From positions 1 through 64,000 of the forward strand of contig JBMNPF010000004.1 of assembly GCA_050943475.1 (NCBI GenBank): a stretch of 64,000 nt of DNA, in the 5' to 3' direction. The DNA comes from Metaruminococcus_A sp050943475. Its GTDB lineage: Bacteria > Bacillota > Clostridia > Oscillospirales > Ruminococcaceae. The notes under the pieces were generated by a model. The model did not search any database. It saw only the letters and a program-made list of their open reading frames with translations, and had not been told where the DNA came from. This document shows positions 1 through 7,187 of the stretch, piece by piece (position 1 is the first letter of the stretch; every line of letters starts with the position of its first letter). The translations under genes were made by a program, and so were the position numbers.

Positions 1-79
1 AATCTTTCTCTTTCAGTCCGTTTGCTGCTGCTCCGGGGTCGCTCCCGCCGTGTCCAATTCCTAAAAATACTTTTGCCAT
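1..79 (-). CDS. N-acetylmuramoyl-L-alanine amidase, phage endolysin (5' end only)
   Basis: Only the first 26 codons are in the window; the gene runs off the left edge. They begin MAKVFLGIGHGGSDPGA, the first strand and zinc-ligand histidine region of Amidase_3-type N-acetylmuramoyl-L-alanine amidases, which cleave the bond between muramic acid and the stem peptide. A GGAGG-type ribosome-binding site precedes the ATG at 79. The gene lies directly downstream of the holin and XhlA genes on the same strand, the usual order of a Gram-positive phage lysis cassette, so it is read as the prophage endolysin. Family assignment rests on the short N-terminus plus context. Confidence 0.75.
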   Translation of the reverse strand, partial: MAKVFLGIGHGGSDPGAAANGLKEKD

Positions 80-121
80 AATCATTTATTCCTCCCTCGG
101 TTTGTCATAAAACATGGCCTG

Positions 122-412
122 CTACTCGCTTTTCCCACTCTGCTTGAGCAGCTGGTTGACATAGGTGCTCGCCCCGGCAAGCAAAATGCCCTGCACAACC
201 GCTGTGAACAGCGCCAGCAGCCAGTCCTGCGGAACCAGCAGGCTGGAAGTTGCGCAGACATAAACGGCGCAAACCAGCACCGAGAAGCCCCCAAGAAACA
301 GCGGGATGTACTTGTCCTTTACCAAAGTCGTCGCTTTCAGCGCCGCACCCAAAATGTAACAGGCCAGCGCCACCGGTATTAACTCCGGCTTAATGTAGTC
401 CATAATGTTCAT
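122..412 (-). CDS. phage holin (Hol44/holin superfamily V-like)
   Basis: A 96-residue membrane protein starting MNIMDYIKPEL. Three hydrophobic segments lie near residues 8-22, 35-53 and 63-88, and the C-terminus is short and charged (KQSGKSE). Length, N-terminus and topology match holins found beside Amidase_3 endolysins in clostridial phages; holins form the membrane lesions that release the endolysin. The ATG at 412 is chosen because AGGAG lies 9 bases upstream; the frame is open further upstream but would run into xhlA. It sits between the XhlA gene and the amidase gene. The exact holin subfamily is inferred from memory of the family. Confidence 0.8.
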   Translation of the reverse strand: MNIMDYIKPELIPVALACYILGAALKATTLVKDKYIPLFLGGFSVLVCAVYVCATSSLLVPQDWLLALFTAVVQGILLAGASTYVNQLLKQSGKSE

Positions 413-429
413 CTCCTGTCTCTCCTCTC

Positions 430-741
430 TTACTTCACAAAGTTTGCAAGCAGCGTGACAAGCCCCACCGCCAACGCCCCCGAAATGGTGGAAATAACCG
501 CTGTGAATGCCGTGCGCTTCATGCTGTTCCAACGGTCGCCCGGCTCGCTTTTTAACGCGTCTATGTCTTCCCGCTGCTTTTTTTGCTCATTGAGCATCTG
601 TTCCATGTTGATCGCAAGTTTATTGACCGATATGGTCAACTCTTGAATGGTGTCCACTTTCTTTTCAAGTTCATCAATCCTGCGCTGGTTTGACTTTGCA
701 CGCTGCACCGTTTCAATTAAGAGCTTTTCATTTTCTTCCAC
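430..741 (-). CDS. XhlA-type phage hemolysin/lysis protein
   Basis: A 103-residue protein with a GTG start at 741 preceded by AGGAGG; it begins with the VEENEKLL sequence typical of XhlA. Residues about 5-65 form a heptad-rich coiled coil (RIDELEKKVDTIQELTIS) and residues about 78-100 form one transmembrane helix. XhlA-family proteins are membrane-anchored accessories to holin and endolysin. The gene lies immediately upstream of the holin and 13 bases downstream of the baseplate gene, in one leftward late operon. Confidence 0.85.
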   Translation of the reverse strand: MEENEKLLIETVQRAKSNQRRIDELEKKVDTIQELTISVNKLAINMEQMLNEQKKQREDIDALKSEPGDRWNSMKRTAFTAVISTISGALAVGLVTLLANFVK

Positions 742-754
742 ATTGAAAGTCCTC

Positions 755-2134
755 CTATTGGTAAATCTCCGCGTCAAATGTGGTACGGTTCGCGACATCA
801 AACCACCCGGAAATGGCTTGTCGGTTTCCAACGGCGGCGTCTGCCGTTGCGTTAAGGCTCAGTTCCCGGTCACTGAGATAAACCCCCTCAATGGAAACCA
901 GGTGCACGTCCTTGCCTGCCGCACGGATGGTCACACCGTTTGTCGGCATGGTGACCGTTGGGACAGTACGCATCGCTGCTGGAAGGGCAACGGTTGGGTA
1001 AACGGTTTTACTGGTTTCGTTGGTTGCGTTTGTGTAACCGTAAATGCGGTTGTTGCTGCTCACGTAGTAATACCGCTGGCACTTCAAAAGTTCCTCCGCC
1101 GGGTTGGGCGGGGCATACGCTCCCGCACAGGTACCGTAGACAAGCTGCGGCTCTGCAATATACAGTGTACCAAGCGCCGCTGAGGAAACCGCCGACTGGA
1201 AAAACAGCCCATTCACCGTCCAGGTGGGGTTTGCTTCCGTTGGTTTTAAACGGACGGTGAACCTTTGCCATGCTGTGGTAACGTTTAAAACGGTATCAAC
1301 ATCATTGGCTATTCCCACCCGCATTTGGCCTGCGTTTTGCGCCTTTGCCCAGAATGTGGCGGTCAATTCCTGCCCCAGTACCGAATCCAGGTTCTCCATT
1401 AGCTGGGACACGGTGTTCTGCGACGCCTGCTGGCTGATGACCAGCATGTTTTTTGCTGTACCGTTTGGCAGGGTGCTTGCGGCGATTGTCACCGTTCCGG
1501 CGCTGGAGTTATACCACCGGTCGGCGGTATACTGTCCCTTTGAATAGCTTGTTTTACCACGCTGGTTCACACCAAAGTCCGAGTTTAATAGCAGGTTTGG
1601 GAGGGCAGCTCCCACCTCTGCGGCGGTTGGCATTTGTTCCAGCCGCCCGGCTGCGTTTAACGTTGCGAGGCCGTTGGGCTGGGCTTTGCTTTCTATGAGG
1701 GTGGTGAGTTGGGTCTGGAGGTTTAACATGCTTGCCAACGCTTCAGACAATGCAGAAAATTCATCGCTGCTTTCAATCGCATTGTCATGATTGCTTGGAA
1801 CGATGTATAGCGGAGGCAGCGTCACCTTTAGGGTATGACTTTCTGCATCGACAATCTGAAGTTCAAATAAATTTGAGACACCGTAAACTGCCGTCATCTG
1901 GGCGGTCAGAGGAATCGTAACGATACTGCCAGACACCGCACAGGTATTGTATATTTTTGTTCCGTCCGGTTTTTCCAGGTAGACTGATACCGCCTTCCCA
2001 GTAAAATCAATTGGCTGTCCATCTGCCCCGGTGACAGTAACGGCAATTTCCCGGCCGTTTGCTTCCTCCTGGATTACACGCAGCCTACCATATGGAGGCT
2101 GCCACGCATTTACCGTAATTGAATATAGAATCAT
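755..2134 (-). CDS. BppU-like phage baseplate/tail-fibre protein
   Basis: 459 residues. Residues 1-140 resemble the BppU N-terminal domain (MILYSITVNAWQPPYGRL, then a beta-rich region with TVTGADGQPIDFTGKAVSVY), which anchors receptor-binding proteins to siphophage baseplates. A helical linker follows, then a collar-like stretch (NGLATLNAAGRLEQMP) and a beta-rich C-terminal region that would act as the receptor or carbohydrate-binding head. The start at 2134 has AGGTGA upstream and its ATG overlaps the stop codon of the preceding small gene. It is the first gene of the late/lysis operon visible here; no other structural genes are present in the window. Confidence 0.8.
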   Translation of the reverse strand: MILYSITVNAWQPPYGRLRVIQEEANGREIAVTVTGADGQPIDFTGKAVSVYLEKPDGTKIYNTCAVSGSIVTIPLTAQMTAVYGVSNLFELQIVDAESHTLKVTLPPLYIVPSNHDNAIESSDEFSALSEALASMLNLQTQLTTLIESKAQPNGLATLNAAGRLEQMPTAAEVGAALPNLLLNSDFGVNQRGKTSYSKGQYTADRWYNSSAGTVTIAASTLPNGTAKNMLVISQQASQNTVSQLMENLDSVLGQELTATFWAKAQNAGQMRVGIANDVDTVLNVTTAWQRFTVRLKPTEANPTWTVNGLFFQSAVSSAALGTLYIAEPQLVYGTCAGAYAPPNPAEELLKCQRYYYVSSNNRIYGYTNATNETSKTVYPTVALPAAMRTVPTVTMPTNGVTIRAAGKDVHLVSIEGVYLSDRELSLNATADAAVGNRQAISGWFDVANRTTFDAEIYQ

Positions 2135-2310
2135 TTCATCACCTTTTTGCCTTTCACAAATGTTTTCCAGAACCCCTTTTCGTTCTCTTTGAAATCTTCG
2201 CATCGGGATCCAGTGGTATTCCTTGGTTTTTCTCTACTCCTACGAGCCTTCATTGTCCTCTTTGTTTCTTCGGAGGTTTTGATTTTATGCTCCATCGTCA
2301 TGTTGTCCAT
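2131..2310 (-). CDS. small basic protein, possibly the 3' remnant of a phage gene
   Basis: A 59-codon frame rich in Lys, Arg and Glu, ending ...GFWKTFVKGKKVMK. Its TGA overlaps the ATG of the baseplate gene (ATGA), a classic arrangement for translational coupling, which is the main reason to believe it. There is no good ribosome-binding site at the ATG at 2310 and an in-frame stop lies just upstream, so it may be the truncated tail of a larger tail gene removed by a deletion. No family was recognised. Confidence 0.35.
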   Translation of the reverse strand: MDNMTMEHKIKTSEETKRTMKARRSREKPRNTTGSRCEDFKENEKGFWKTFVKGKKVMK

Positions 2311-2552
2311 TCAATGAAAGCAGATAAAAAGTTCTGATACGCAAAAGCTTATATCGTTCAAATTGAAAATGGTGTGGCTGAACAAATGCATCTTTTCGTG
2401 TTTATCCCCCCTCACGCTCCAGTGCTGAAATCGTTTTGCGATAACACCACCAGCGTACGCTATACATATTGAATTTTGCCAGCAGATTTCTCTATTGAGA
2501 TGACAATCGCCTCACCGCGATGAGACATCAATTCGGCCTGTCTGCAAAAAGC
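2311..2552. other. no gene recognised
   Basis: No frame with a plausible start is seen on either strand upstream of the small phage ORF. In a complete phage, tail-assembly genes would be expected here on the minus strand. Their absence suggests deletion of the structural module. Confidence 0.4.
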
Positions 2553-2581
2553 TTGACTTTTCCGGGGTTTGCTGTTATAGT
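2553..2581 (+). promoter_or_regulatory. sigma-A promoter of a very short transcript
   Basis: TTGACT at 2553-2558, a 17-base spacer and TATAGT at 2576-2581. No plus-strand gene follows; a strong terminator ends any transcript about 50 bases later. Confidence 0.6.
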
Positions 2582-2587
2582 GGCAAT

Positions 2588-2641
2588 AGAGTAATTATCC
2601 CTGCTCCGTTGGAACTTCGGTTCCACGGGGCAATTTTTTTA
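2588..2641 (+). ncRNA. candidate ~53-nt small RNA with UUCG terminator hairpin
   Basis: The predicted start lies about 7 bases after the TATAGT box. The RNA would consist of about 15 unpaired bases and a stable hairpin (2603-2631, with TTCG tetraloop at 2616-2619 and one bulge) followed by a T-tract at 2634-2641, that is, an intrinsic terminator. No upstream plus-strand gene exists that needs this terminator. It is a promoter-terminator pair inside the prophage; function unknown. Confidence 0.4.
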
Positions 2642-2726
2642 CCTTGAAAACACCGTTTGCAAGCAACGCTCATTGACACCGGTATACAATTCACTGTTTT
2701 TTTGCTCAAGTCTAAATTTCATATAT

Positions 2727-2972
2727 TCACGTTTTTTCGCAGTTGAAATATAAATTGTTGCAGTAGTCGGAATATTTTTTACCCAAGCTACGGTGCATCC
2801 TGTCCAGACAGCCGTCGTAAATCTGCACATTTCCGAAATCTGCTCGCGTGATTTTGCCCAGCCAGCAACCATTTTCGTAGGTGAGAACGGCGTCACAGCT
2901 TGCGGTAGAAACATCGCTCTCCGTAAAGCTGGCCGTAAAATGAAATTCAATTATTTTGCCGCGCTTTGCCAT
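2727..2972 (-). CDS. hypothetical prophage protein
   Basis: 81 residues beginning MAKRGKIIEFHF, with several cysteines and a Tyr/Asn-rich end (KKYSDYCNNLYFNCEKT). The ATG at 2972 has a strong AGGAGG 10 bases upstream; a GTG at 2981 in the same frame is too close to it. No domain was recognised. A neighbouring minus frame continues sensibly past its stop (KFRLEQKNSELYTGVN and so on, to 2639), so a frameshift near 2740 may have shortened it. It lies between the late operon and the excisionase-like gene of the prophage. Confidence 0.5.
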   Translation of the reverse strand: MAKRGKIIEFHFTASFTESDVSTASCDAVLTYENGCWLGKITRADFGNVQIYDGCLDRMHRSLGKKYSDYCNNLYFNCEKT

Positions 2973-3198
2973 ATGTATCACACCTCCTGCTCATTGTATG
3001 CAGGTAGGTGTTGTCCATTTGTTTCCCGACGGGTTGAGCGCACAATGACGTCCGGATCTTCAAATTGTTGTATGCCCCATGCTCTACGTTGAAATCGTCT
3101 TTAAAGCATTGTTTTCACATTGATCTCTTTTGGCAAAAACCGTCTCCGTGTTTTAGCGCGGAAACCAGTCTTTCATGTTCCTGAATATGCCTCTTCTG

Positions 3199-3239
3199 CA
3201 ACACCCTCACCAACGCCGAAAGGCGCTATGAGGGTGTTG
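3199..3239. repeat. nested stem-loop with GAAA tetraloop
   Basis: A perfect 11-bp outer stem (CAACACCCTCA at 3199-3209 with its complement at 3229-3239) encloses a small internal loop and a CGCC-GAAA-GGCG inner hairpin (3214-3225). There is no T-tract on either strand, so it is not an ordinary terminator. It may be a folded RNA element or a protein-binding inverted repeat of the prophage. Confidence 0.55.
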
Positions 3240-3626
3240 TCAGCCTCTGCACAAACTCCGCGCCGGATGCAACGTCTATCCCAGCTCTGTACGACGTTTA
3301 TCCTGTGGCTCATATGGTGCTCGCCAGAATATTTTCTCATTGCGGCTTTTCCCTCTTTTCACCGGCCGCGCGGGTGATTTCGCGGCGCGTCCAGCCATGG
3401 GTGATTGCGGCTGTGGTACAGAAAAGGCGCATGAATTTGTACAAACCATAAGCAACCGGTACATCACACTCCGCGTTATCAGCCGCGGCTCGTAGCGAAT
3501 CCGTCCTTATTTCGCATGTTAGTGAAAGCCATTTACTTTTTAACCTCCTTTTAAACCGCTGATATATTGGCGGTTTCAGTCGCATTACTATCCGTTTTTT
3601 GGGACAATGAATGTGTTAACCTTTTC
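3240..3626. other. degraded coding region, no convincing gene
   Basis: On the minus strand an ATG at 3532 follows a good AGGAGG and opens MAFTNMRNKDGFATSRG, then stops at 3479 after 17 codons. Overlapping minus frames of 60-80 codons run on to about 3276 without their own ribosome-binding sites. This looks like a frameshifted small prophage gene rather than several real ones. Confidence 0.35.
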
Positions 3627-3803
3627 TTAGCGGAGAAAATCCTGCCCCAATTTCTCCAGCCGTTCCAGCTCTGGTTCCGGAATAAGGTATTGCTTTCCCG
3701 GCCGGATGGCACGCAATTTTTTTCTTTTTATCCAGTTCCAAACGGTAAACGCCTTAACGTGGTACCGCTGTGCAACCTCCTCGCAGGTAAACAGACGTTT
3801 CAT
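3627..3803 (-). CDS. excisionase-like helix-turn-helix DNA-binding protein
   Basis: 58 residues: MKRLFTCEEVAQRYHVKAFTVWNWIKRKKLRAIRPGKQYLIPEPELERL and a short tail. This is the MerR/AlpA/excisionase-type winged HTH (HTH_17): recognition helix near residues 18-27 and a wing of type GKQYLIP. Such proteins act as recombination directionality factors or early phage regulators. The ATG at 3803 has GGGGGTGG upstream. It is divergent from the repressor/ImmA pair, with a promoter and repeated operator-like motifs in the 240-base gap, the normal layout of a lysogeny switch. Its role as the partner of the serine recombinase at 5066 is an inference. Confidence 0.75.
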   Translation of the reverse strand: MKRLFTCEEVAQRYHVKAFTVWNWIKRKKLRAIRPGKQYLIPEPELERLEKLGQDFLR

Positions 3804-3946
3804 CGTTCCACCCCCTTTCATTGCCAGACACTTACGCCCCTCGTAAAACTTTTTGTTGTGTTTGTGTTGGATTTATGATACGCTTGATTTACCGAGATAG
3901 ATTATCAAGCAAATCCATGTCAATCGGTTTTCCGAGTTACAAATAC

Positions 3947-3975
3947 AGTATAGCACGGTTTTGCGTGATAGTCAA
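3947..3975 (-). promoter_or_regulatory. promoter of the excisionase-like gene
   Basis: Reading leftward: TTGACT (3970-3975), 17-base spacer, TATACT (3947-3952). The spacer contains one copy of the repeated motif CGGTTTTGCG, so a repressor bound there would block this promoter. Confidence 0.65.
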
Positions 3976-3997
3976 CCAAAGTTGATTCGGTTTTGCG
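3956..3997. promoter_or_regulatory. operator-like repeats between divergent phage promoters
   Basis: CGGTTTTGCG occurs as direct repeats at 3956-3965 and 3988-3997, 32 bp apart (about three helical turns). Between them is an inverted repeat TCAAC-caaa-GTTGA (3972-3985). The first repeat lies in the spacer of the leftward promoter and the second over the -35 region of the rightward one. They are likely operators of the XRE repressor at 4043. Confidence 0.5.
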
Positions 3998-4021
3998 AAA
4001 TGATTTGATTTTTGGTAAACT
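3993..4021 (+). promoter_or_regulatory. probable promoter of the repressor-immA operon
   Basis: TTGCGA (3993-3998), 17-base spacer, TAAACT (4016-4021). It is weaker than the divergent promoter and overlaps an operator-like repeat, as expected for an autoregulated repressor gene. Confidence 0.4.
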
Positions 4022-4042
4022 TCATAAAACGAGGTGGCTGTT

Positions 4043-4390
4043 ATGTATGAAATTTTTGAACAACTGTTACATCAAAAAAATGTGACTCCCTACCGGGTTT
4101 CCAAAGAGACCGGTATTTCCACCGCGACCCTCAGTGATTGGAAGAAGGGCCGCAGCACCCCTAAAATGGATAAAATGCAGAAAATAGCTGACTATTTTGG
4201 CGTTTCGGTGGACTATTTGCTCGGCAATACCAACGCCAAAAACACCTCATCCAAAGACGAGGCGTTCATTCAGGATGAACTGGTGGGCTTTTATGGGGAC
4301 ATCAAGAAAAATTTGACCCAGGACGACATTGAAGACATTAAAAAACTTATGGCGCTGCGCGCCGAAATCAACCGCTCAAAAAAGGAGTGA
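4043..4390 (+). CDS. XRE-family phage repressor
   Basis: 115 residues. The N-terminal 65 residues form a Cro/cI-type HTH (LLHQKNVTPYRVSKETGISTATLSDWKKGRSTP; then the helix IADYFGVSVDYLLG). The C-terminal part is helical and charged. The ATG at 4043 is preferred over GTG at 4034 because GAGGTGG lies 6 bases upstream. It is followed, 5 bases after its stop codon, by the ImmA-type protease gene. This is the arrangement of ImmR/ImmA in ICEBs1 and many clostridial prophages, where the protease cleaves the repressor on induction. Confidence 0.85.
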   Translation: MYEIFEQLLHQKNVTPYRVSKETGISTATLSDWKKGRSTPKMDKMQKIADYFGVSVDYLLGNTNAKNTSSKDEAFIQDELVGFYGDIKKNLTQDDIEDIKKLMALRAEINRSKKE

Positions 4391-4395
4391 CCGCC

Positions 4396-4809
4396 ATGCC
4401 CAACCGCCTTGTAGATGTTTACGAGGATATGGAACAGGATGGTATTACCATTCTCCACTGTAAATTAAAGTCAAACCCATCGCTCTGCCTGGCACAGGGC
4501 CGAATCGTCGGCATTGACGAAAGTCAATTTCACACCGAGGCCGAACGCTGTACTGCGCTCATCCATGAGGAGGGGCATTTTGAAAGCGGCGCCTTTTACA
4601 GCCCGCTTTGCCGGTACGAAGTTAAAGATCGGGCCGAAACCCGTGCCTGGCGCAGCGCCTACCGGCGCCGGATTCCCTTTGAGGAACTCAGAATACTCAT
4701 TCGGCAGGATACTCCCCTGTGGGAGATTGCCGAGCACTTCAACGTAACCCAAGGATGCATATGGGGTGCATACTTATATTACAAAGAGGACTGTGGGCTG
4801 GAGTTTTAA
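4396..4809 (+). CDS. ImmA/IrrE-family metallopeptidase
   Basis: 137 residues, beginning MPNRLVDVYEDMEQDGITI. It carries the zinc motif HEEGH (in CTALIHEEGHFESGAFY, residues about 58-62), the HExxH of ImmA/IrrE proteases. The start at 4396 has AAGGAG upstream, overlapping the repressor's last codons. By analogy with ICEBs1 ImmA it would cleave the adjacent XRE repressor and so induce excision. The C-terminal segment (PLWEIAEHFNVTQGCIWGAYLYY) resembles a helix-turn-helix and could help recognise the substrate. Family membership is firm; the target is inferred from adjacency. Confidence 0.88.
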   Translation: MPNRLVDVYEDMEQDGITILHCKLKSNPSLCLAQGRIVGIDESQFHTEAERCTALIHEEGHFESGAFYSPLCRYEVKDRAETRAWRSAYRRRIPFEELRILIRQDTPLWEIAEHFNVTQGCIWGAYLYYKEDCGLEF

Positions 4810-5065
4810 TTCCTTCCGTAAGAAGAAGTTTGCCAAATCAGCGCCGTATTGCATCGCAAATCCCAGACATCAGCCATTATGGCCGTTTCACTGTGAAAAT
4901 TAACGGTTCTATTTAAAGGGAAAAGCAGAGTGCAGGAGAAATCCATATTATCCCAAACAATGCAGAACGCTTTCAAGAAAACGGTGGATAGCATAAAACC
5001 CGCATCGGCTTCTCCGACGGCGTAACCCCCCAATCCTTCTTATTTCCTATAGAGGGAGCATACCT

Positions 5066-6487
5066 ATGCAGATCGCTGCAGCGTACATTCGCGTTTCCAC
5101 CAAAGATCAAACCGAACTTTCACCGGACAGTCAAATCAAACTCATATGGGAATATGCCAAAAATCACGATATGGTACTGCCGGAGGAATTCATCTTTCGG
5201 GATGATGGCATTTCCGGCCGCTCCGCTGCCAGACGTCCTGCTTTTTTGCGGATGATTGCCGCAGCAAAAAGCAAGCAGCACCCCTTTAGCGTGTTGCTGC
5301 TCTGGAAATTCAGCCGGTTTGCACGCAACCAAGAGGAAAGCATTGTCTATAAATCGCTGCTGCGGCGAGACTGCGGGGTAGAGGTGATTTCCATCTCAGA
5401 ACCGTTGGCCGACGGCCCCTTTGGGTCGCTCATCGAGCGCATCATCGAATGGATGGATGACTTTTACAGCACCCGGCTTTCGGGTGAGGTGCGCCGCGGC
5501 ATGGCCGAGAAGGCGAGCCGGGGCGGAGTCGTTGCAGCAGCTCCCTTCGGTTACCGCAATGAGGGTGGTACGCTGGTGCCTCTGCCGGAACAAGCGGAAG
5601 GCGTGCGCCAGTTGTTTGCCCATTTCCTGGCTGGGGCGTCCTACCGTGCTCTTGCAAATGAGATGAATCTTTTGGGCTACCGGCTGCGACGGGGTGGAAA
5701 ATTTGACGCGCGGATCGTCAAATATATTCTGCTCAATCCCGTTTACATTGGAAAAATCCGGTGGAGCCCCTCCAATGGGGGCGGTTACTTCAATAACGGT
5801 GCGGAAGACATTATCCTTGCGCAGGGAAACCACAAACCGATTATCGAGCCGGAGGCCTTTGAACGGACACAGGCAAAAATTGCTGAAACCGAAGCAGCGC
5901 ATCTCTGTTACCGCCGCGAAACCCATCCCGGTGACTACCTGCTCAAGGGGTTGGTTCGGTGTTCTGCCTGTGGAGCCACACTGGTCAAATCCAGCTCCGG
6001 CTCCATGCAGTGCAATGCTTATGCCAAAGGCAAATGCAACATTTCCCACAGCATTAAGTCGGAACGGCTGGAAAAAATGGTGGAGACATCGCTCGAAACG
6101 CTGCTGCGCGGCAGCGAATTTGAACTGCACCGTCATGAGCCTCCTAAGGAGGTAATCTCAATCGACTTAGAGGCGCGTATCCGTGCGGCAGAAAGAAAAC
6201 TCATGCGGGTAAAGGAAGCCTACGCGGCGGGAATTGATACACTGGAGGAATACTGTTGTCATAAAGACATCATTCTGAAGGAAATCACAGCGCTCCAAAG
6301 ACAAAAGCTCGATGGGCGACCGGTTAAACGGCAGCAGGCGACGTTCACCCGGCAGAGTGTGATACAGCAACTGCGCGATCCATTTCTCCCCATAGAGGCA
6401 AAAAACGCCATGCTTAAGGCATTTATCGAACGCATTGTGTATGATCGGCGAACGGAAACCCTCCATTTCGTCTTTTTTTATTCCTAA
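5066..6487 (+). CDS. large serine recombinase (prophage integrase)
   Basis: 473 residues. Residues 1-150 form the resolvase/invertase catalytic domain with nucleophile Ser11 in YIRVSTKDQ and the R-rich active-site segment FSRFARNQEES. A recombinase domain follows (about 160-260; APFGYRNEGG, then ILLNPVYIGKIRW), then a zinc ribbon (CSACGATLVKSSSG and CNAYAKGKC, about 315-340) and a coiled-coil C-terminus. This is the standard plan of phage/ICE serine integrases. Its stop codon is about 20 bases from the phage-chromosome junction in cotJC, where such genes normally sit. The ATG at 5066 has GAGGGAG upstream. Confidence 0.93.
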   Translation: MQIAAAYIRVSTKDQTELSPDSQIKLIWEYAKNHDMVLPEEFIFRDDGISGRSAARRPAFLRMIAAAKSKQHPFSVLLLWKFSRFARNQEESIVYKSLLRRDCGVEVISISEPLADGPFGSLIERIIEWMDDFYSTRLSGEVRRGMAEKASRGGVVAAAPFGYRNEGGTLVPLPEQAEGVRQLFAHFLAGASYRALANEMNLLGYRLRRGGKFDARIVKYILLNPVYIGKIRWSPSNGGGYFNNGAEDIILAQGNHKPIIEPEAFERTQAKIAETEAAHLCYRRETHPGDYLLKGLVRCSACGATLVKSSSGSMQCNAYAKGKCNISHSIKSERLEKMVETSLETLLRGSEFELHRHEPPKEVISIDLEARIRAAERKLMRVKEAYAAGIDTLEEYCCHKDIILKEITALQRQKLDGRPVKRQQATFTRQSVIQQLRDPFLPIEAKNAMLKAFIERIVYDRRTETLHFVFFYS

Positions 6488-6490
6488 GCA

Positions 6491-6604
6491 TCATATCCTT
6501 TTGAAACTCGGACCGCCAAACTGCGTGATGATAATTTTTGCAGCCGTTGGATTTGGTTTGGAGATTTTCACCGGGAACTGCAAGCGTTTTTCATAATTCC
6601 ACAT
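6491..6604 (-). pseudogene. cotJC: cotJC, 5' fragment truncated by the prophage
   Basis: The frame starts at 6604 with GGAGG upstream, inside the last bases of cotJB. It reads MWNYEKRLQFPVKISKPNP and then TAAKIIITQFGGP, an unmistakable N-terminus of CotJC, the manganese-catalase-like coat protein of about 190 residues. After residue 32 the sequence is unrelated (SFKRI, stop). Everything downstream is prophage, beginning with the serine recombinase gene on the opposite strand. CotJC is therefore inactive unless the prophage excises. Excision during sporulation, as with the skin element in sigK, would restore it. Confidence 0.85.
6505..6515. other. prophage attachment-site junction in cotJC
   Basis: To the right, the minus strand reads as CotJC up to ...IIITQFGGP (codon 32, 6509-6511). 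To the left the reading departs from the family and stops five codons later. The crossover dinucleotide must lie within or next to the CGGACC stretch here. The second junction, with the rest of cotJC, is beyond the left edge, so the exact core cannot be read. Confidence 0.65.
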
Positions 6605-6607
6605 TGA

Positions 6608-6862
6608 TTAATCCTCCATTTCCCACGGCCACGGGGTTGTTGCCCATGTCCACTCGTTTGTTACGTTGACGTTGTTCGCCGTCAGTGGCCCAAAACGGGT
6701 GGTGTATTCCTCCGCAAGGCTGTGACGCAGTTTTTTATAGCGTTCATAATAGTCGAGCGCTTTTTGATCAGTGGGGTTATTATCCAGGAACAGTTTTACC
6801 TCATCAATGGCAAAACTCGCTTCGGAAAGGCGTTTCATCAGGTTTTCGCGTTCATTTTCCAT
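6608..6862 (-). CDS. cotJB: spore coat protein CotJB
   Basis: 84 residues with the family sequence LMKRLSEASFAIDEVKLFLDNNP, then DYYERYKKLRHSLAEEYTTRFGPL and the C-terminal NVTNEWTWATTPWPWEMED. CotJB is a small coat-composition protein made with CotJA and CotJC in the mother cell. Its ATG at 6862 overlaps the cotJA stop codon and its own stop is 3 bases from the cotJC start, so the three genes form one operon. The gene is intact; only the third gene of the operon is broken. Confidence 0.95.
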   Translation of the reverse strand: MENERENLMKRLSEASFAIDEVKLFLDNNPTDQKALDYYERYKKLRHSLAEEYTTRFGPLTANNVNVTNEWTWATTPWPWEMED

Positions 6863-7143
6863 CAGTCTGTGTCACCTCTCCTTCCGGTAAACGGCAGGTC
6901 AAGTTCCGGGAAGATGGTACCGCGTTCAAGTGCTTCTTCTACCGGGTAGGTTGTTTGCCAGGTTTGCCGCGGTACATAAGCCATTGCAAGCGGCAGTTCA
7001 CCCAGCGGGGTGGTGTCGCTTATACCGCCGGTATTTCCGGTGCTGCCATTTCCGCTTCCGCAGCGTTCGCCGTTTGGTCCGCACAGGCGGATAAAGGCGT
7101 TGTCCGCCGGATCGGAAAACGGCGTTGGAATAAATCTATCCAA
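6862..7143 (-). CDS. cotJA: spore coat protein CotJA
   Basis: 93 residues. The C-terminal part (ELPLAMAYVPRQTWQTTYP, then EEALERGTIFPELDLPF) is the CotJA core; the N-terminal part is a Gly/Asn-rich extension. The start codon is TTG at 7143, with GAGGAGG about 8 bases upstream. First gene of the cotJ operon, which also proves the organism is an endospore former. A sigma-K-like promoter lies about 45 bases upstream. Confidence 0.92.
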   Translation of the reverse strand: MDRFIPTPFSDPADNAFIRLCGPNGERCGSGNGSTGNTGGISDTTPLGELPLAMAYVPRQTWQTTYPVEEALERGTIFPELDLPFTGRRGDTD

Positions 7144-7187
7144 AAAGATTCCTCCTCTTTTATCGTTGGTAGGCTTCTGCCTCGTTT

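Noticed and set aside
3337..3585. 82-codon minus-strand frame in the prophage
   Set aside because: No ribosome-binding site at its start; the good one nearby serves a different frame that stops after 17 codons.
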